DNA of 64,000 nt from contig NC_135561.1 of the NCBI RefSeq assembly GCF_964340395.1, positions 9,643,732 to 9,707,731 of the forward strand, read 5' to 3'. The stretch's first letter is position 1. Every line of letters starts with the position of its first letter. A program made the position numbers and the translations under genes. The stretch comes from Glandiceps talaboti. Its lineage: Eukaryota > Hemichordata > Enteropneusta > Spengelidae. The notes under the pieces were generated by a model. It was given only the letters and a program-made list of their open reading frames with translations, was not told the DNA's origin and searched no databases. Positions 1 to 27,888 of this stretch are shown here, one piece after another.

Positions 1-690
1 TATGATTCGGTTCAGTAGAAGCTCATGCCCAGATATAATATTGTAAATTATTAACTACACCCACTGATTAGACATACCTTAGATGTTCATAGAATAATAG
101 CAAAAAACAAATTTGCTCTCACGGCAAGTTCCGCTACATTTAAGATGGTTGTTCAAGGGTTAATTGCTCAACATAACGCTTTTGAACTGTTCATAACGAC
201 CACGTCGACGAAATACACATTCCAACAGCACTCACACGTAAACATACAGTTCGACCCATTATATGTATTTAAAAATACACAAAATCCAACATTCGCCCTT
301 GTCTGAGTTTATTTTTATAAAAATGACAAAAATGTGACTAACATAATGAGTAATATAAATCTGAAGAAATTGTTGTAAAAACCTAATGATATTAATCAAG
401 GAATTATCAACATAGATATAAAATCGACTTGTGGTCACAAGTTGTATAATGCTGACTCTTTTCAAATTTACAGTAACTATTTAGTGTGCACTTTGACCCT
501 GGGCTTGTTCAGACATGATCACCCAGCTTGTCTCTGAATCACCCCAGTTTCACAAGCCTAGGCCTTAGTAGTCAGAATTCCATCTGAACGATCACCAGTA
601 TTTCTCTTATTAAAAATTATCAAAAATTGACACCATAGTTAGAATTCCTTGCAGGACCTCCTCCCTGGAAAGTCTCCAGCATAAATTCCT
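1..690. other. No recognised gene; AT-rich sequence
   Basis: Both strands carry only short open frames (longest 68 codons, 259-465 minus). I see no splice-bounded exon, RNA gene or clear repeat here. It may be the flank of the gene starting at 1447 or of a gene beyond the left edge. Confidence 0.4.
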
Positions 691-1286
691 ATGTCAGCAG
701 TGGAACATACACCATCAGCAAAAAAGAAAACACATGATACTTGATCGCTAAATCCCCTACCACTAGTGCCAGTCTCGACAAGTTACAATACATTAATGAT
801 ACTTCAATGACTCATGGCAATACTAACAAAGATGTTGAAATATTACAGTATACAATATTACCAAGCCAGAAAGTTGTGAAATGCAAGTCAGACTCTAGTC
901 TAGATACTAGACACTCGAGCAATTCAAACTTGAAAAGCGACCATAGGTCTCAAATTATAGATTTAATTCAATGGAATAGCAATGCTACGAGTCGTTACTC
1001 AGAGTTTCACGCTTCCTCAACGATCATCAGGCGACTGATAAAATATATATCTGCCTGTCTACATGTCAACACAAAACTTGGCATTTTCACTGAAAGTATT
1101 TCTGGGAGTTTCATCATTCCCGCAAAGCTGACGTTTCGATTTTTCAACAGGAAGTGTGTAATCCAAACCAGAGTTTCGATGACCCTGTTCAAGATCTTTT
1201 TCTCGCAATCTGTGTTCTCTACTATATGCAAACATATTCGTGAACTATTTTTTTTAATGTGTGAATCAGTAGCGTGGGCATGCTGA
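691..1286 (+). pseudogene. Unassigned coding-like stretch with one frame break
   Basis: An open frame of about 180 codons (741-1286) is unusually long for this AT-rich DNA. Its first part reads like a hydrophilic Ser/Thr-rich protein. Just upstream an ATG at about 691 opens a short frame (MSAVEHTPSAKKK...) that stops at 742-744, which would fit a frameshift. No domain or splice structure was recognised. It could be a decayed transposon ORF, a lost exon, or chance; the opposite strand is also open over 1007-1231. Confidence 0.2.
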
Positions 1287-1446
1287 AGTCATTGCGCAAA
1301 GAGTTTTTTTTATGGCAATTGCGCAAGCCGGTGCTTCAAGTGTTTAAAACTGAGAAACGTCATTTGAGTAGATGCACAATCAATTTGACGATAGACCTGT
1401 TTGAACGTCTTAGTTCAGCTGCACCTTTTTGAATTGGAAGTCAACG

Positions 1447-4400
1447 ATGTCTTTCGCTTTAAATTTCCTTTTTATATGTTTGCTTCTGGTGGTGCCACTG
1501 TCTGCTGGTGCTCCGACAAGGTTTTCCCAACACAGATCAAGAGCATCTCATCTACGGTACCGTCAACACCCCTTTAACCAGGACGTATTTGGTAAGAACG
1601 ATTTACATTTTGATTTTAGACATCAATTCAATGAGTTTTGCATCTGAGAAAATTAATGTCATTGCAAATCTCTTCCATACTTACTCAATCTAGCAGTCTA
1701 AAGCGTAATGTAAATTTGCTAAATACTAAAACGGCCGACGTTCTGTCAAATGTGTGTGGGGAGGGGGGTATGATGGCTTACATATTACGATTTTGTTTAA
1801 TACACACATGATACGATTCAAACCAATTTAGACACCAAAAATCAATCATGGAATACTGAATAAATTAACAAGCGATTTTAAGGAGGGTCGTATGTTAATT
1901 AGCGAAAGTGTGATACCAATGAATTGACGAAGGTTTATCGTTCAGTTGAGCCTGATACTAATCATAATATGACAAATATTAACAGTTTATCGTGTTGGAA
2001 AATTATAACTAAGTCCGAATCATATGATTCTTTCCCAGCCTCAAAATGGACCATTTGTATCACGCTTAAAGAAATATCCCTCAAAATATTGATGATAATT
2101 GGCAGTCTTTACTGTTGACACAGATGCGTAAACTTTCTGAGATGCAGTAGAATTATTAGAGCCTAGATAACAGTCAGCTTTGCAAGCTGCATCCGAAATA
2201 AACAGTTTATCCCAAATATTCGTAATTAGAAATATCCACATTAATTATAGTGAAGTCTACATAAGCATGCAATCACTTGTTGACTTATCGCCATTAAAAT
2301 AGATAATTTAGGAGAGAGATCAATAGTTCAGTGTAAGATAAAAAAAACAACAACAACTAAACCTCCCTTGTTAAACTGGCCAGAATTAAAACTGTTTCAG
2401 ACACACAATCACTATTTCAAATCAGTATGTAGCAGTGTATGAATGTAAAGCCAGTATGTAGGAGGAAAAATAGTCTTTTATGACATTTGTATATTTGTAT
2501 TGAGGGGTACAAGACAGATCCATCAAAAGTCAAATCGTTTTTGTAGGATGGGAACAGAAATGGCTCAAAACTCCAATGCCCACCCCCACCCACCCAAAAG
2601 TAAAAGAATTTACGGTTGTTTCATCATCAAGCTATTGATCCTGCACCTAATGTGTTTGAAATTGATATGTTGTATGCTGTATTTCGAGATATTACCTTCT
2701 CTCTGATGGTCGATCTTTCCTTTCTAGAGGGATCTAATATGTCTTCTGGTATCTGACTACCAATCAGGATTAAGAAATCCTATCTCGTTTTAACCTTTTA
2801 GTTGCGCAATTTGGACAACATATCACACGTTTATATGAATGTGCAATTACTTACGAATAGCCTCTAAGCAGACTGTAAAGGTATTCCAAATATTGATAGT
2901 GTGATTGTAAAAGTATTCTGATAAATATATATACACACATGACTGCCTGATAGCTGCCAACAACGTGAAAATTTAATGGTTAGTATTTGAGAACTTCACG
3001 CCTAAGAGTAAATTGCTTCTGGTTCGTTTTGTTTGTTTTTGTGTGTTGTTGCTTTTTTATGTTTTTACGTGGGTTTTTATTTGTTTATCTACACACAAGG
3101 CGATATCTGATATTTCCCTCGTTTATTTGTCTGTAGGGCGTGTAAAAATGTCTCCCCTTCTAAGACAAACACTCAGACAACGAAGATTACATGCAGTATT
3201 TGATACAGAGGAAGATCGTATAAAACAACTGTTCAAAGGTATACTATGCGATTTTTTTGTTTATTAATATGTCAACTTCAGCGGTATACTTTTCCATAAA
3301 TGATCGCTATACTTCCGAGTTATATTGACAAGAAATTAAAGTGACATTTCTTTTTTACAAATTCACGCTAATTTTAGAAAGGGACATGCATCATGTTTGT
3401 ATTTCTGTACGAATTATGACTGTAATGTTCTTTCTAGCAGTGATACTTGTTACGGGGGTGTTTCTGTACAAATAATTATGCATATATCACACACTCGCAG
3501 AAACCAGTTTCATTTGTTCAAAGCTGTCAAGTGACATTAAAGATATAATTATAACTAAGTATCATTTGTGTGTACAAATAATTTAAATAGAGATCGCCAT
3601 TTTGATTCATTGAGAATTTGCATTGATATACACAGATCTTTATATTCACCTTTGGTGATATAAATATTACATTTCTTCAAATTGTAAAAGTTATTTTTAC
3701 TACTGTCTGCAACTAGTGTTTTTAACACAAAAACTCCAGAAGACAGACATAAGGCTAACCAAATACATCAACATACTTGTTATTCATGATATCCCATTTA
3801 TTTTTATCTTTTGCCCAGATGTTGCCACGGATAACGGATTGAAATTTACGGTGCCGTTATCAATTTTAAGGTATGTATGGTTACTGTTTGAAGTGAGATT
3901 CCACTATGTTGCTTTAAAATGTGGTTATGTTGTCATCGGTAGATTATCTCATTTCGTTTGTATGTGCAGGTATGATGTCATAGCATTCTACTGATGTCAT
4001 TATTTTATTTAAAATGTGTTTGTCTTTCGAATCTATAAAAAAAAAAAAAAAAAAAAACCACCACTTTTCCCATGATGCTTTGCAGTATTTGACTATTTTT
4101 GTAATTTACCATGCTGCTTGTCTTAACATTATCATACTTGTAAAGGACATTACCTAAATTCTATTTTTACAATGTGTGTGACTGATTGAGTGTCACTAAT
4201 TAAACAACAACATACGTCCCAAGCAACCACGCTCTTAGTAACAGTCACCTGCCTGTACATTTTGCGAACATATCAAGACTGTTGAGTAAGCAAGTGAATA
4301 AACATTCAAAAAGAGAATGCAAATATACCTAGGAACCAGGCAGTGCCCACACGAAGTCAATTGATACTGTGAATACACATATTGGTATTACCAAAGTAAG

Positions 4401-5065
4401 TATTACCGAATATTAAGGGGAACATCTCCCACACCCAAATCAAATGCATATACTACGAAAACGATTGCCTTTTTGTGTGTAGCATGATGTTTTAATGCCC
4501 CCACCCCTCCCCACATACCGTTTTTCATAACTTTAATAAACAAAATACAAACACTGATGGTAAATATTTTTTAACGAAATTATATTTTTGTTTTGTTTAG
4601 TCTGACTTGAGATAATGTGGTTGAGATGATTAGTTGTTTGATAGTGCGATGAACTGTATCATTTTGAAAAGAGGGTTGTGGAAGACATTGTAAACATCAT
4701 ACTGGCATATGACTGCCTAGGGTAAACGTAGTACCTTGTTTTCATAATAAACACTGCATTGAGATTAATTAAGCTTCTTATCACAGACAAGGTAAAAAGT
4801 TCTTCCTCGTCTGTGCCCTTATGTATAAAAATTGAACTTCCATAAAAAAAATGACTAAATATATACACGACTCACGTCATACAGGCAAAGCTAGATGTGC
4901 GTGTTGTTATATCGCTCAGTCACGATATCTACATCTGCGTAATCTTGCACTCGTAAATATCAAATTTGTATTTGAAAAAGTGACTTTTATTTTTACCGTT
5001 CTCCCTTTTGTCATTTTAGGAGAAGATCAGTGATGCCAAGAGATGGCCTAGACCTTGATTACTGA
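1447..5065 (+). CDS. Putative secreted peptide prohormone, 114 aa, four exons
   Basis: Exons 1447-1591, 3137-3238, 3819-3870 and 5020-5065 join in matching phases (1, 1, 2) at GT-AG sites and end at TGA 5063-5065; AATAAA follows at 5224. The product starts with a clear hydrophobic signal peptide (residues 1 to about 21, ending LSAGA). The rest has no cysteine and is rich in Arg. Two strong convertase sites are visible: RQRR, encoded in exon 2, and RRRR, formed across the exon 3/4 junction. Cutting at both would release a 34-residue peptide (starts LHAVFDTEED, ends PLSIL) and an acidic 12-residue tail (SVMPRDGLDLDY). A reading as a secreted neuropeptide or hormone precursor is inferred from this layout. 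I do not recognise the family. There is no C-terminal Gly for amidation before the second site. An unrelated small secreted protein remains possible. Confidence 0.6.
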
Positions 5066-5223
5066 ACTTCTGATGATCGACGATCGTTACTAAAACAACA
5101 AATATCATCATTACCTAGCATTCGTCGGATTTTGTCGTAACTGGGTTAACAGTTTTTACATAGTCTGGTAGTCTTGTAAATTGTTTTGGATTTGTTTTTT
5201 TTTAATGATGGTGTTACAATATG

Positions 5224-5229
5224 AATAAA
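5224..5229 (+). terminator. Poly(A) signal AATAAA of the prohormone-like gene
   Basis: AATAAA lies about 160 bases after the TGA of the four-exon gene and is followed by a T-rich stretch, as expected at an mRNA 3' end. Confidence 0.5.
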
Positions 5230-8200
5230 TGATTTTTTTTTAATTTCCCTAAATGTTTGATATTTATATTGGCTTAGGTTGATGTTGTTTTAGAGTGATT
5301 GATTGTGAAAAAATCGTGTGTTAAAGATCATCACAATAGCCTTGGATTACAACAATAGTTTACAGCCCTAAGTCAAAAATCACGTCTTTTGGATTTATTG
5401 TCATTTCAGAATAAGGAGTGGTACAAACGCGCCATTTTGATACAATCCTAGGTAATGTTCATGTTACAAATAAATGTTTCGATTGAAGGTGGTCGGGTGT
5501 TGATCTGCAGACAAATTTATGACATGACCGGTTCAGGAAATTAACTCCTCGTCGGTTTATTTTTTAGCAGTGCATTATGTCAACAATGTGTGTTCCCCTG
5601 AATTGTACCAAATAAACAGGAGTTTATCCCGCCTCATATGACAATTTGGTTTTGCCAAATATGTGTGAATTTGTGTGTGTTGATGAAAAATGGTGCGTTT
5701 TTTTTATTTGGATACGTAATGTCGTCTTGACAACGGTTATATTGCCCACGGGCGAGCCTCACTTACCCTGCTAATATCCCGAATGTTTATATCTGAAACA
5801 ATGGAAAGATGATATGTTTGTACGAAGGCATGTGATAAAGATAATTGCAATAGGATAGGACATAGTAATTTCTGAAAACATATGTCAGTTTGTATGCAAA
5901 GATAAATATTCAATTCTGCCAGATTATGTATACGTACTCTGTGTAAACGTGACAGTGAAAATTGGAAGGTTCACTTACAAAAGCGTTGGGTGAATGCAAA
6001 ATAATTATACAGTTGAGCCTAACCGTTATACACATTCTTTGCACCTTGAACAAGCAGAGTGAGCTAATCATCGATTACAGGGAGAACTCTTCTTTGATAA
6101 TATTATGGAAATCAAGCTATCGGCAAACTATAATAATAACACTTTATTTCCACAAGATTAAAAGATTACACACTAAAATGAACAACAAAATACCTTTGAT
6201 CAGACGTGGAAATGTGGACAAACATAGTTGTCAAACCTCTCTCAATGAAGACAAATTAATACAAATTTACAGCAAGAAACATTTTTGAATTGAACAGTTG
6301 ATAATGAAAAAATACCATGATGCATAACATAATGTGTGATGATAAACATTATAGTAAAAAAAAAATAATAAACAGATGGCACCTATTACTGATTTAGGAT
6401 GTACTTCTTGAAGTCTGTTTAACTTACTCCGACAATAGGTATCTCTTATATAAGAAGGAATTGATAATGGACACAACCTACAAATCTGGTTTTTGCATGT
6501 GGTAGATTGCACAGGTGGATGAAAGCGGTGCAAAAGCAAACTTCATACCCATCATATGCTTGAGACGCTTACAATTCATGGAATTTTTTTTTTTTTTTTT
6601 TTTTTTGGGGGGGGGGGGGGGGGTTCTGGCGATATTTCATTATAATACCTAAAGTTACTACTGACCAGACACAGCCATGGAAATACGGATAACCTGCATC
6701 ACGGTTTGTCGTGCTAAATGAACGGTGACTGATTGTATAGGTCAAAGTGTAATTGCTCGATTTAACCCTCATGGAAGAGAGGTGTATTGACGATTTGGTT
6801 CACTTCAGACAAAATCTCATGTACATACGCTTTCCCATACTTACGTCGAAAACAATCATACAACTCATGCAGAACCAGAAATGTGGTTTAACAACACGAT
6901 AGAATATATCATAGAGGAATCTTAGAGCAGTGACCTAAATAGTGATTTTAATTTGTTAAAGATCGCTAAGTAAGAATTCCTATGTCCATGATTTTTCTGT
7001 TTAATGATTTATTTGCAATGAAATCAGTTAATTAGTACAAAGAAATCGTCCTCTGGCGTTTTCCTAGGATCGCTACATTTTACAGTCAATTTCAATACTG
7101 TGCAGCTTTTCTGTTTTATACAATATTGCAGAAACTAAAAGGACACTGGACATGCTACACTTATTATGATAGCAAGATTAAATGAGTACAATTTCTTGCT
7201 ACATTTTGTCTAGGTGAAATGAACTACACATGCCACCATGCATACATCAAATGAACTCCACAAAGGACATATAATGCCCGGGTATCGAGTTTTTGATGGT
7301 AAGAAAAACATTGGCGCCCAAATGTCTGCATGGAGTTGCAATTATTTAAGTGTGGCATACGAGTTTCTTGTTGATTTCTGCATGCATGGTCGTATCAAAC
7401 GTAAACAGAAAATCTGCACGGTATTGTGAAATTCACTATCGTCTGGCTCGACAAAAATCCTACTAACATGGCTGTATTTCATCTTCTGGCCCACCAAAAA
7501 CTGTACAGCGTTGTTTTTTTATAATCACTCGCTCAAACAACAATATTACCAGCATTATATTGCTACATTTTTGTTCGTGATCTACCATTATCTTAACAGC
7601 TCATCGCCCAATCATATACAAATGGACATTTTAGTACAAGATACATTTTCGACTTTTTGTCACTAGATTATAATGTTGTAAATTCTACTTCAATTATTGT
7701 TGTCGCAGACGATATAATGTAATTAACATAATTCCATTAATATTGTTTGTTGAGCTAGATGATATTAAAGAACTAGCAATATTCGTAAGATTTTTTGTCG
7801 AGCCAGTCGAAGTTGTCTTTCTATTCACCTAGCTTTCATTGCATTAGCGTCTGACGACAGATCATTACAATGCAAAAAACAAGTACAGCTAGTACAGGTG
7901 GCTAAAATGCGATCGTATGTCCTTCATTTACGTCGCTGTTGAATAAAACTGCTTGAGCTTCCAACTGTATCAGATAACAATTTTGTATTTGAAACGTGTG
8001 GCGTATGTATATTCAAGAGAATCAATCGGGAGTGTCATAGAGGGCGAACCTGACGGTCATTTTTACCTTCCGTGAGGGAAGGTTATATTTTAGGACGGGA
8101 TGTCTAAAACCTAACCAATGAGTTTTATAGGTTTGTGACTCTCAACCCTGTGAATTCTACGAAGCAAAGTATTCGAAACCATAAAATTTACCAATTATGC

Positions 8201-8415
8201 AATTTACAAAAAAATTATTCCTGAAACCTAGAGCAATATGATGGCGTCTATTCGACTGTCTCGTTCAGTAAACCACGATCCTTCTTGAGCCTTGGTTTAT
8301 CAATGAAAGGGTGGGTTCTATTATTTGCCAGGACATAGTTTAGCTTCTATTTTAAAATATTGTACATCGACAGGAAATAGATAGAATTTGCAATACCCAG
8401 AGACATTAGATTTGG
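5230..8415. other. Intergenic, no gene seen
   Basis: Only short open frames are present. A Kozak-like start (CCACCATG at about 7233) opens a 63-codon frame interrupted by a GTAAG donor-like site at about 7299, but I could not find partner exons. Around 7430-7480 sequence resembles part of 11840-11960 (GTCTGGCTCGACAAAAATC-type), so a dispersed repeat family is likely present. A poly(T)/poly(G) block sits at about 6587. Confidence 0.4.
6583..6623. repeat. Poly(T)-poly(G) tract
   Basis: A run of about 23 T is followed directly by about 17 G. Similar T-then-G blocks occur at 55677-55709 and after a GTT repeat at 24600-24651. Confidence 0.9.
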
Positions 8416-8967
8416 TTATTTCCGTCGTGGTAATTTATAATGAAATTTTATGTTAAAAAGAGAAATTATGACATAGGTGTTACTATAGTTTCCTCCTGCT
8501 GCTGGAGTCTGTGCACTTGGACTACAACCATGGCAACCATCGTTATACGAATATGTATGGTTCTCTTCATCAATGTATACGCACCCTGGTAATCTGTTAG
8601 AGCAGCCTGTCAAAACAATAGGAAAAGATGTTTTTCAAATTATGTTTTCGTTTCTATACTTCCCTGGTAATGAAATATTGGTTTGCTGCGTGGTTGAATG
8701 CTACCTTTTAAAACTAAATTGTATCACTATTTCGTTTTCATTCAATGGACCGACCGGAATTGCCTCCATCTGTTACCCATCACGTGACCTATCATATATT
8801 CATATTTGCATAGTATTCGACACTTTGTAAAATTTTACCCACTACATGGTATACACAAGGCACATAGATTTCGTACGTACCCCAAGGACATTTATTCCTA
8901 CGGTTTTCACAGCACGACACACGTGCAATTTTGCGATAACTAGTACGGATGCTGACTTCGGCCATTC
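8416..8967 (-). CDS. Tentative cysteine-rich two-exon reading
   Basis: On the minus strand an exon 8967-8881 (acceptor TTTCTGTTAG, donor GTACGT) joins in phase 1 to 8606-8416 (acceptor TTTTGACAG), ending at a TAA. The joined reading clusters eight cysteines: CCENRRNKCPWGC, then GC, YNDGCHGC. The spacing faintly recalls a von Willebrand type C half-domain, but that is weak. No signal-peptide exon was found upstream. A partial gene, a pseudogene or coincidence are all possible. Confidence 0.25.
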
Positions 8968-9339
8968 CTAACAGAAAGGAAAGGGCATGACGTCAAATGA
9001 AATGTCGTGAGGATCCCGGCTTGAAATTGGTTTCATTGCATTGCCGTTGGAAAGTTTAAACAGATGTTGAAAATATATTTAGTTTTAATTTATGGATAGT
9101 GGAAATATAATCAAGGCGATAAAATGTAGATTAAATTAATTCAACAATACAATTTAATAAACTAAGCCGTTGGGTATACTTAAGCGAATGGAATTGGCAA
9201 TAAGGTTAATTATGGTTTTATACAAAGTGGCTCTCATTGGTTGCAGGCAAAGAGCAATAAAAACTATTGTATGATAGATTTGTATTGCCCAAGTAATTTT
9301 TGTCATATTTGTTTGAAAGGTGAAAACGTGTTACACATA

Positions 9340-9416
9340 TTTCCGAGAGGCTAGCCGAGAGTTCTTACTCCGGCTGACGTTCCAGGAGGCTAAGTAGAGA
9401 GTTCTTACATTCGTAT
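9340..9416. repeat. Short direct repeat before the ShKT/EGF/ZP start
   Basis: The motif GAGGCTA-n-GAGAGTTCTTAC occurs twice about 36 bases apart (GAGGCTAGCCGAGAGTTCTTAC and GAGGCTAAGTAGAGAGTTCTTAC), ending about 40 bases before the ATG at 9453. A polypyrimidine-poor TTTTGCAG at 9431-9438 could be a 5' UTR splice acceptor. Confidence 0.5.
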
Positions 9417-9452
9417 ATTCGCTGTGCTGATTTTGCAGTATCTGTCATAAAT

Positions 9453-24816
<15,364 letters not shown>

Positions 24817-24884
24817 GAGAAAATGTTTGCACCGGTAGAAGGGACAACTGTACAGCATAGAGTGCTCACATTAAAAAAATGATC

Positions 24885-24885
24885 G

Positions 24886-24948
<63 letters not shown>

Positions 24949-25092
24949 TTTGTTTGTTTGTTTGTTTGTTTGTTTGTTTGTTTGTTTGTTTGTTTGTTTG
25001 TTTGTTTGTTTATTTATGTCTTTATTTATTTATTCATTCATTCATTCATTCGTTCGTTCGTTCATTCATTTATTTTATTTATTTATATATTT
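24885..25092. repeat. TTTA / TTTG / ATTC tetranucleotide array
   Basis: (ATTT)n then (GTTT)n then (ATTC)n and (GTTC)n units, just 3' of the last ShKT/EGF/ZP exon. Confidence 0.97.
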
Positions 25093-25254
25093 ATTATTTG
25101 GTAGTGTATGTAATCTATACTCTGTATATCAATATCAAATCTCGTGTATCTTTTCCTTGTACATGTAGCTGTTGATGTATGTATAGTAATATTAAACGGG
25201 GCACAAACTGAGTGTATACGTGTCTTGGCGTAACTTTTACTGACTGGATATATG

Positions 25255-25445
25255 AAGGGGTGGCTGGGTGGTTGGTTGGTTGGATGCTTTGGCTAGATGT
25301 ATGAATGGATGGATGGATGGATAACTGGCTGTATATATGTATGAATGGATGGCTGGCTGTATGAATGGATGGATAGCTGGCTGGCTTGCTGGCTGGCTGG
25401 CTGGCTGAATGGATGTATGGGTGGCTGGCTGGCTTTATGAATTTA
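25255..25445. repeat. GGAT / GGCT / GGTT degenerate array
   Basis: Tetranucleotide units GGTT, GGAT and GGCT mixed with TGTATGAAT spacers, between the convergent ends of the ZP gene (plus) and GM2A-like copy 1 (minus). Confidence 0.9.
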
Positions 25446-25686
25446 TGGATGAACAATGTAAATACCTATGTTTTCAAATGAAGCCATAACCTAACCCTGC
25501 ATACTCTTCCGAACAGGGAATTATTATAAAAACATCCTGTTGTTGATGATGATAACTCGTCACGTGATATCGTCAAACAGTAATGAAACTGGTGTGTGTG
25601 TTAGGGGGAGGGACAGGCAGGCGGACGGACAGATAGACAGACAGACAGACATGGATGCCAAATTTACATTAGTAAGGCGTTAGTCT

Positions 25687-25692
25687 TTTATT
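25687..25692 (-). terminator. Poly(A) signal, GM2A-like copy 1
   Basis: AATAAA on the minus strand, about 225 bases after the stop, in a segment (GGCGTTAGTCTTTTATTT) shared with copy 2. A second AATAAA is at 25809-25814. Confidence 0.5.
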
Positions 25693-25917
25693 TCATGTTG
25701 ACCAAGGAAGGGATCATAAAGCAACGTAACAATTTTGATATTAAAGTTTTGATAATAAAAGTTGAAAGTACAATGACGTCCGAATACGTTTTGAGGCAAG
25801 AAAAGACATTTATTTCCGAGGCTTGTCTAGAGTCAGACCAAGAGAGTCCACATGTCTTCGAGTTTAGTACGAATAATATAACACTTTCAACAGTTTCATT
25901 GACCACGGCTGCATAAA

Positions 25918-27888
25918 CTACATGTCCACAAACATGGTAGTTTTCAAGCAGCCAGCTTCTTTACCATCAGCATGAAGGATGTGAATTGTTGCTTCGTATT
26001 TGCCCTGTAGTAAAACAATGCAATGGCAAAATGAATTAGTTGCTTCGAATTACAACATTTCTGTCTGTGCTTTTATTAATGTGTATGTATGTATGTATGT
26101 ATGTATGTATGTATGTACTCCGATATCATTTCTACCAGAGGGGGCGCTTTAAAAGGCTACCAGCTTGGCTACGAGTATCCAGTCATCTATCGTTATGATA
26201 CATTCATGTATATACTTACATCGACGAATAGTTTTAGAAATGATGATATATTCGGTGAAGGAAGGTCAATAGATATGTTGCCTTGGTAACGGCCTGTAGA
26301 TGGACAATCACATACTATGCTTTGATCGCTTGAACACCAGTGATCACCAAGGAAATCTTCGATGAGGTAACAAAAGTCGTAAGTACTGGAAAAAAGGTGA
26401 AACACATATAAAATTATTCTATTCGAATACGAAAAACAGGTTTAGGTAAATGGAACCAGACAATTTTTTTTCTAGGTCTAAGGACTCCCAAACAAAAAGC
26501 TTGTTTTGAGCAAAGATTTAAAATTATGATTTAGGTGAGATTTATCTGTTTACAAGCACATTCAGGCACCATGCTAATAAGACATGGCGTTGCATTCAAC
26601 ATCGTAGTCGGAACTTGGAAGAGATGCATGCATGTAAGAGCGTATGATCCCTACATTCGTAATCACGATAGAACTTGAGCATTGCGTTTGTCAACAAACA
26701 AAAGCACTTCATCTGCACATGTGTATCGGCCAGACTCTGTCCTTTAAAAGTAGCATGTAATAAGTATGATGACCGGAGGGTAATTTGTCCCAAAGCTAGG
26801 TCAAGCTAGCTTTTAACTTTAACCTGTACAGATATATAGAAAAAAAGCGTATTGTACAATGAGAGGTAATGCGTTCAAACAACGTATTACTTTTTTTCAA
26901 TGCCATACTAGTGAGTTCGAAAGTGCAAATGACCTTGACACAGGTCGATGTTTGATCGTTTTGGGTTAACAATAAATATTTTTTTCTTTTCGAAAAGCTG
27001 TTGCTCGTTTTACGATGAACACAAATTAAAATAGTTACATTTATATGGTATAGTGTACAATTTCTACCATATTTTGACAGCTATATTAGATTTACCTAAA
27101 TAACGTAAATTTTATTGATGAATTGATAAAATAACACGTCATGTCTTTCTTTGTTCTTTGAAATGACACATTTGATTTCGTCACATGAGCAAATATACCA
27201 GGGAAATTTGAAAACCCATTCAAGTACGTCAACTTACCAGGAACCGAAATCATTTTTACATCTCACAGGTATTTTAAGCCATCCTATCTTTTTCATATCA
27301 ACTTTGATCTTTGCCCCCTTTTCGAGCTGATGTATAGTCATATCATACCCAAACTCAACAGTACCGGGAAGCTTTATAGGCGATGGGGTGAGTGACAATT
27401 TAGAAAAGGTTACGTCACTTCCTGCATTTCCTGTGGATCACAAATTTTGAGAAAAAAACACCTGAAGTTTAAATCTTGTTTAGGTAAATATAATACATGT
27501 ACTATAATTAGGACTACAGGATCATGGTACTAAAGTCAAGGGTTGTTTGTGTTGAATGTATGCCTAAAAGTCTCTGTCTGTCACCCTTGACAGCTGTGCA
27601 ATTTAACTGTTCAAAAATATTTTGTGATAAGTTAACATAACATGGTGAGAGAGAAAATTAGTAATTTGAATACGTTTCTGTATCCAAGAGTCTCCTTATT
27701 GCGTTGTAGAAATAGTACCTTCTTTGTCAAGTTATTAGTCACAAAACTGTATTAATGTTAGAGAAACTCTTACCTCCACAAGGTTTCCAGCTGAAAACGC
27801 TGCGAGTTTGTACCATAGATGATCCACAGTATAGTGCGAATACTAGGAATACCAATGGTAGAGAATTCATATTCACGATTGTTGTCAT
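25918..27888 (-). CDS. GM2A: GM2 ganglioside activator-like protein, copy 1, 186 aa
   Basis: Minus-strand exons 27888-27774, 27430-27238, 26385-26220 and 26004-25918 join in phase (1, 2, 0) and give 187 codons. Residues 1 to about 28 form a signal peptide. The mature part follows the GM2A plan of the ML lipid-binding fold: FSWKPCG at the start, GSCTYDFC in the middle (human form GSCTFEHFC), a CDCPSTG loop, and GKYEATIHILHADG..GCLK at the end. Eight cysteines remain after the signal peptide, as in GM2A. In vertebrates this lysosomal cofactor lifts GM2 from membranes for hexosaminidase A; the lipid bound here is unknown. Length is close to human GM2A (193). A second Met, at residue 7, could also start it. 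The TTTATT at 25687-25692 is a likely poly(A) signal. Confidence 0.9.
26078..26117. repeat. TGTA microsatellite in GM2A-like copy 1
   Basis: (TATG)n about nine units in the intron between exons 3 and 4. Copy 2 has a far longer TATG array at the matching intron position (29944-30270). Confidence 0.95.

Noticed and set aside
1447-5065. Membership of the CRF, PTH or secretin/PACAP hormone families
   Set aside because: Short resemblances (such as HAVFDTEEDR to the start of secretin-like peptides) are not supported over the length of the peptide; the spacing of key residues does not fit.
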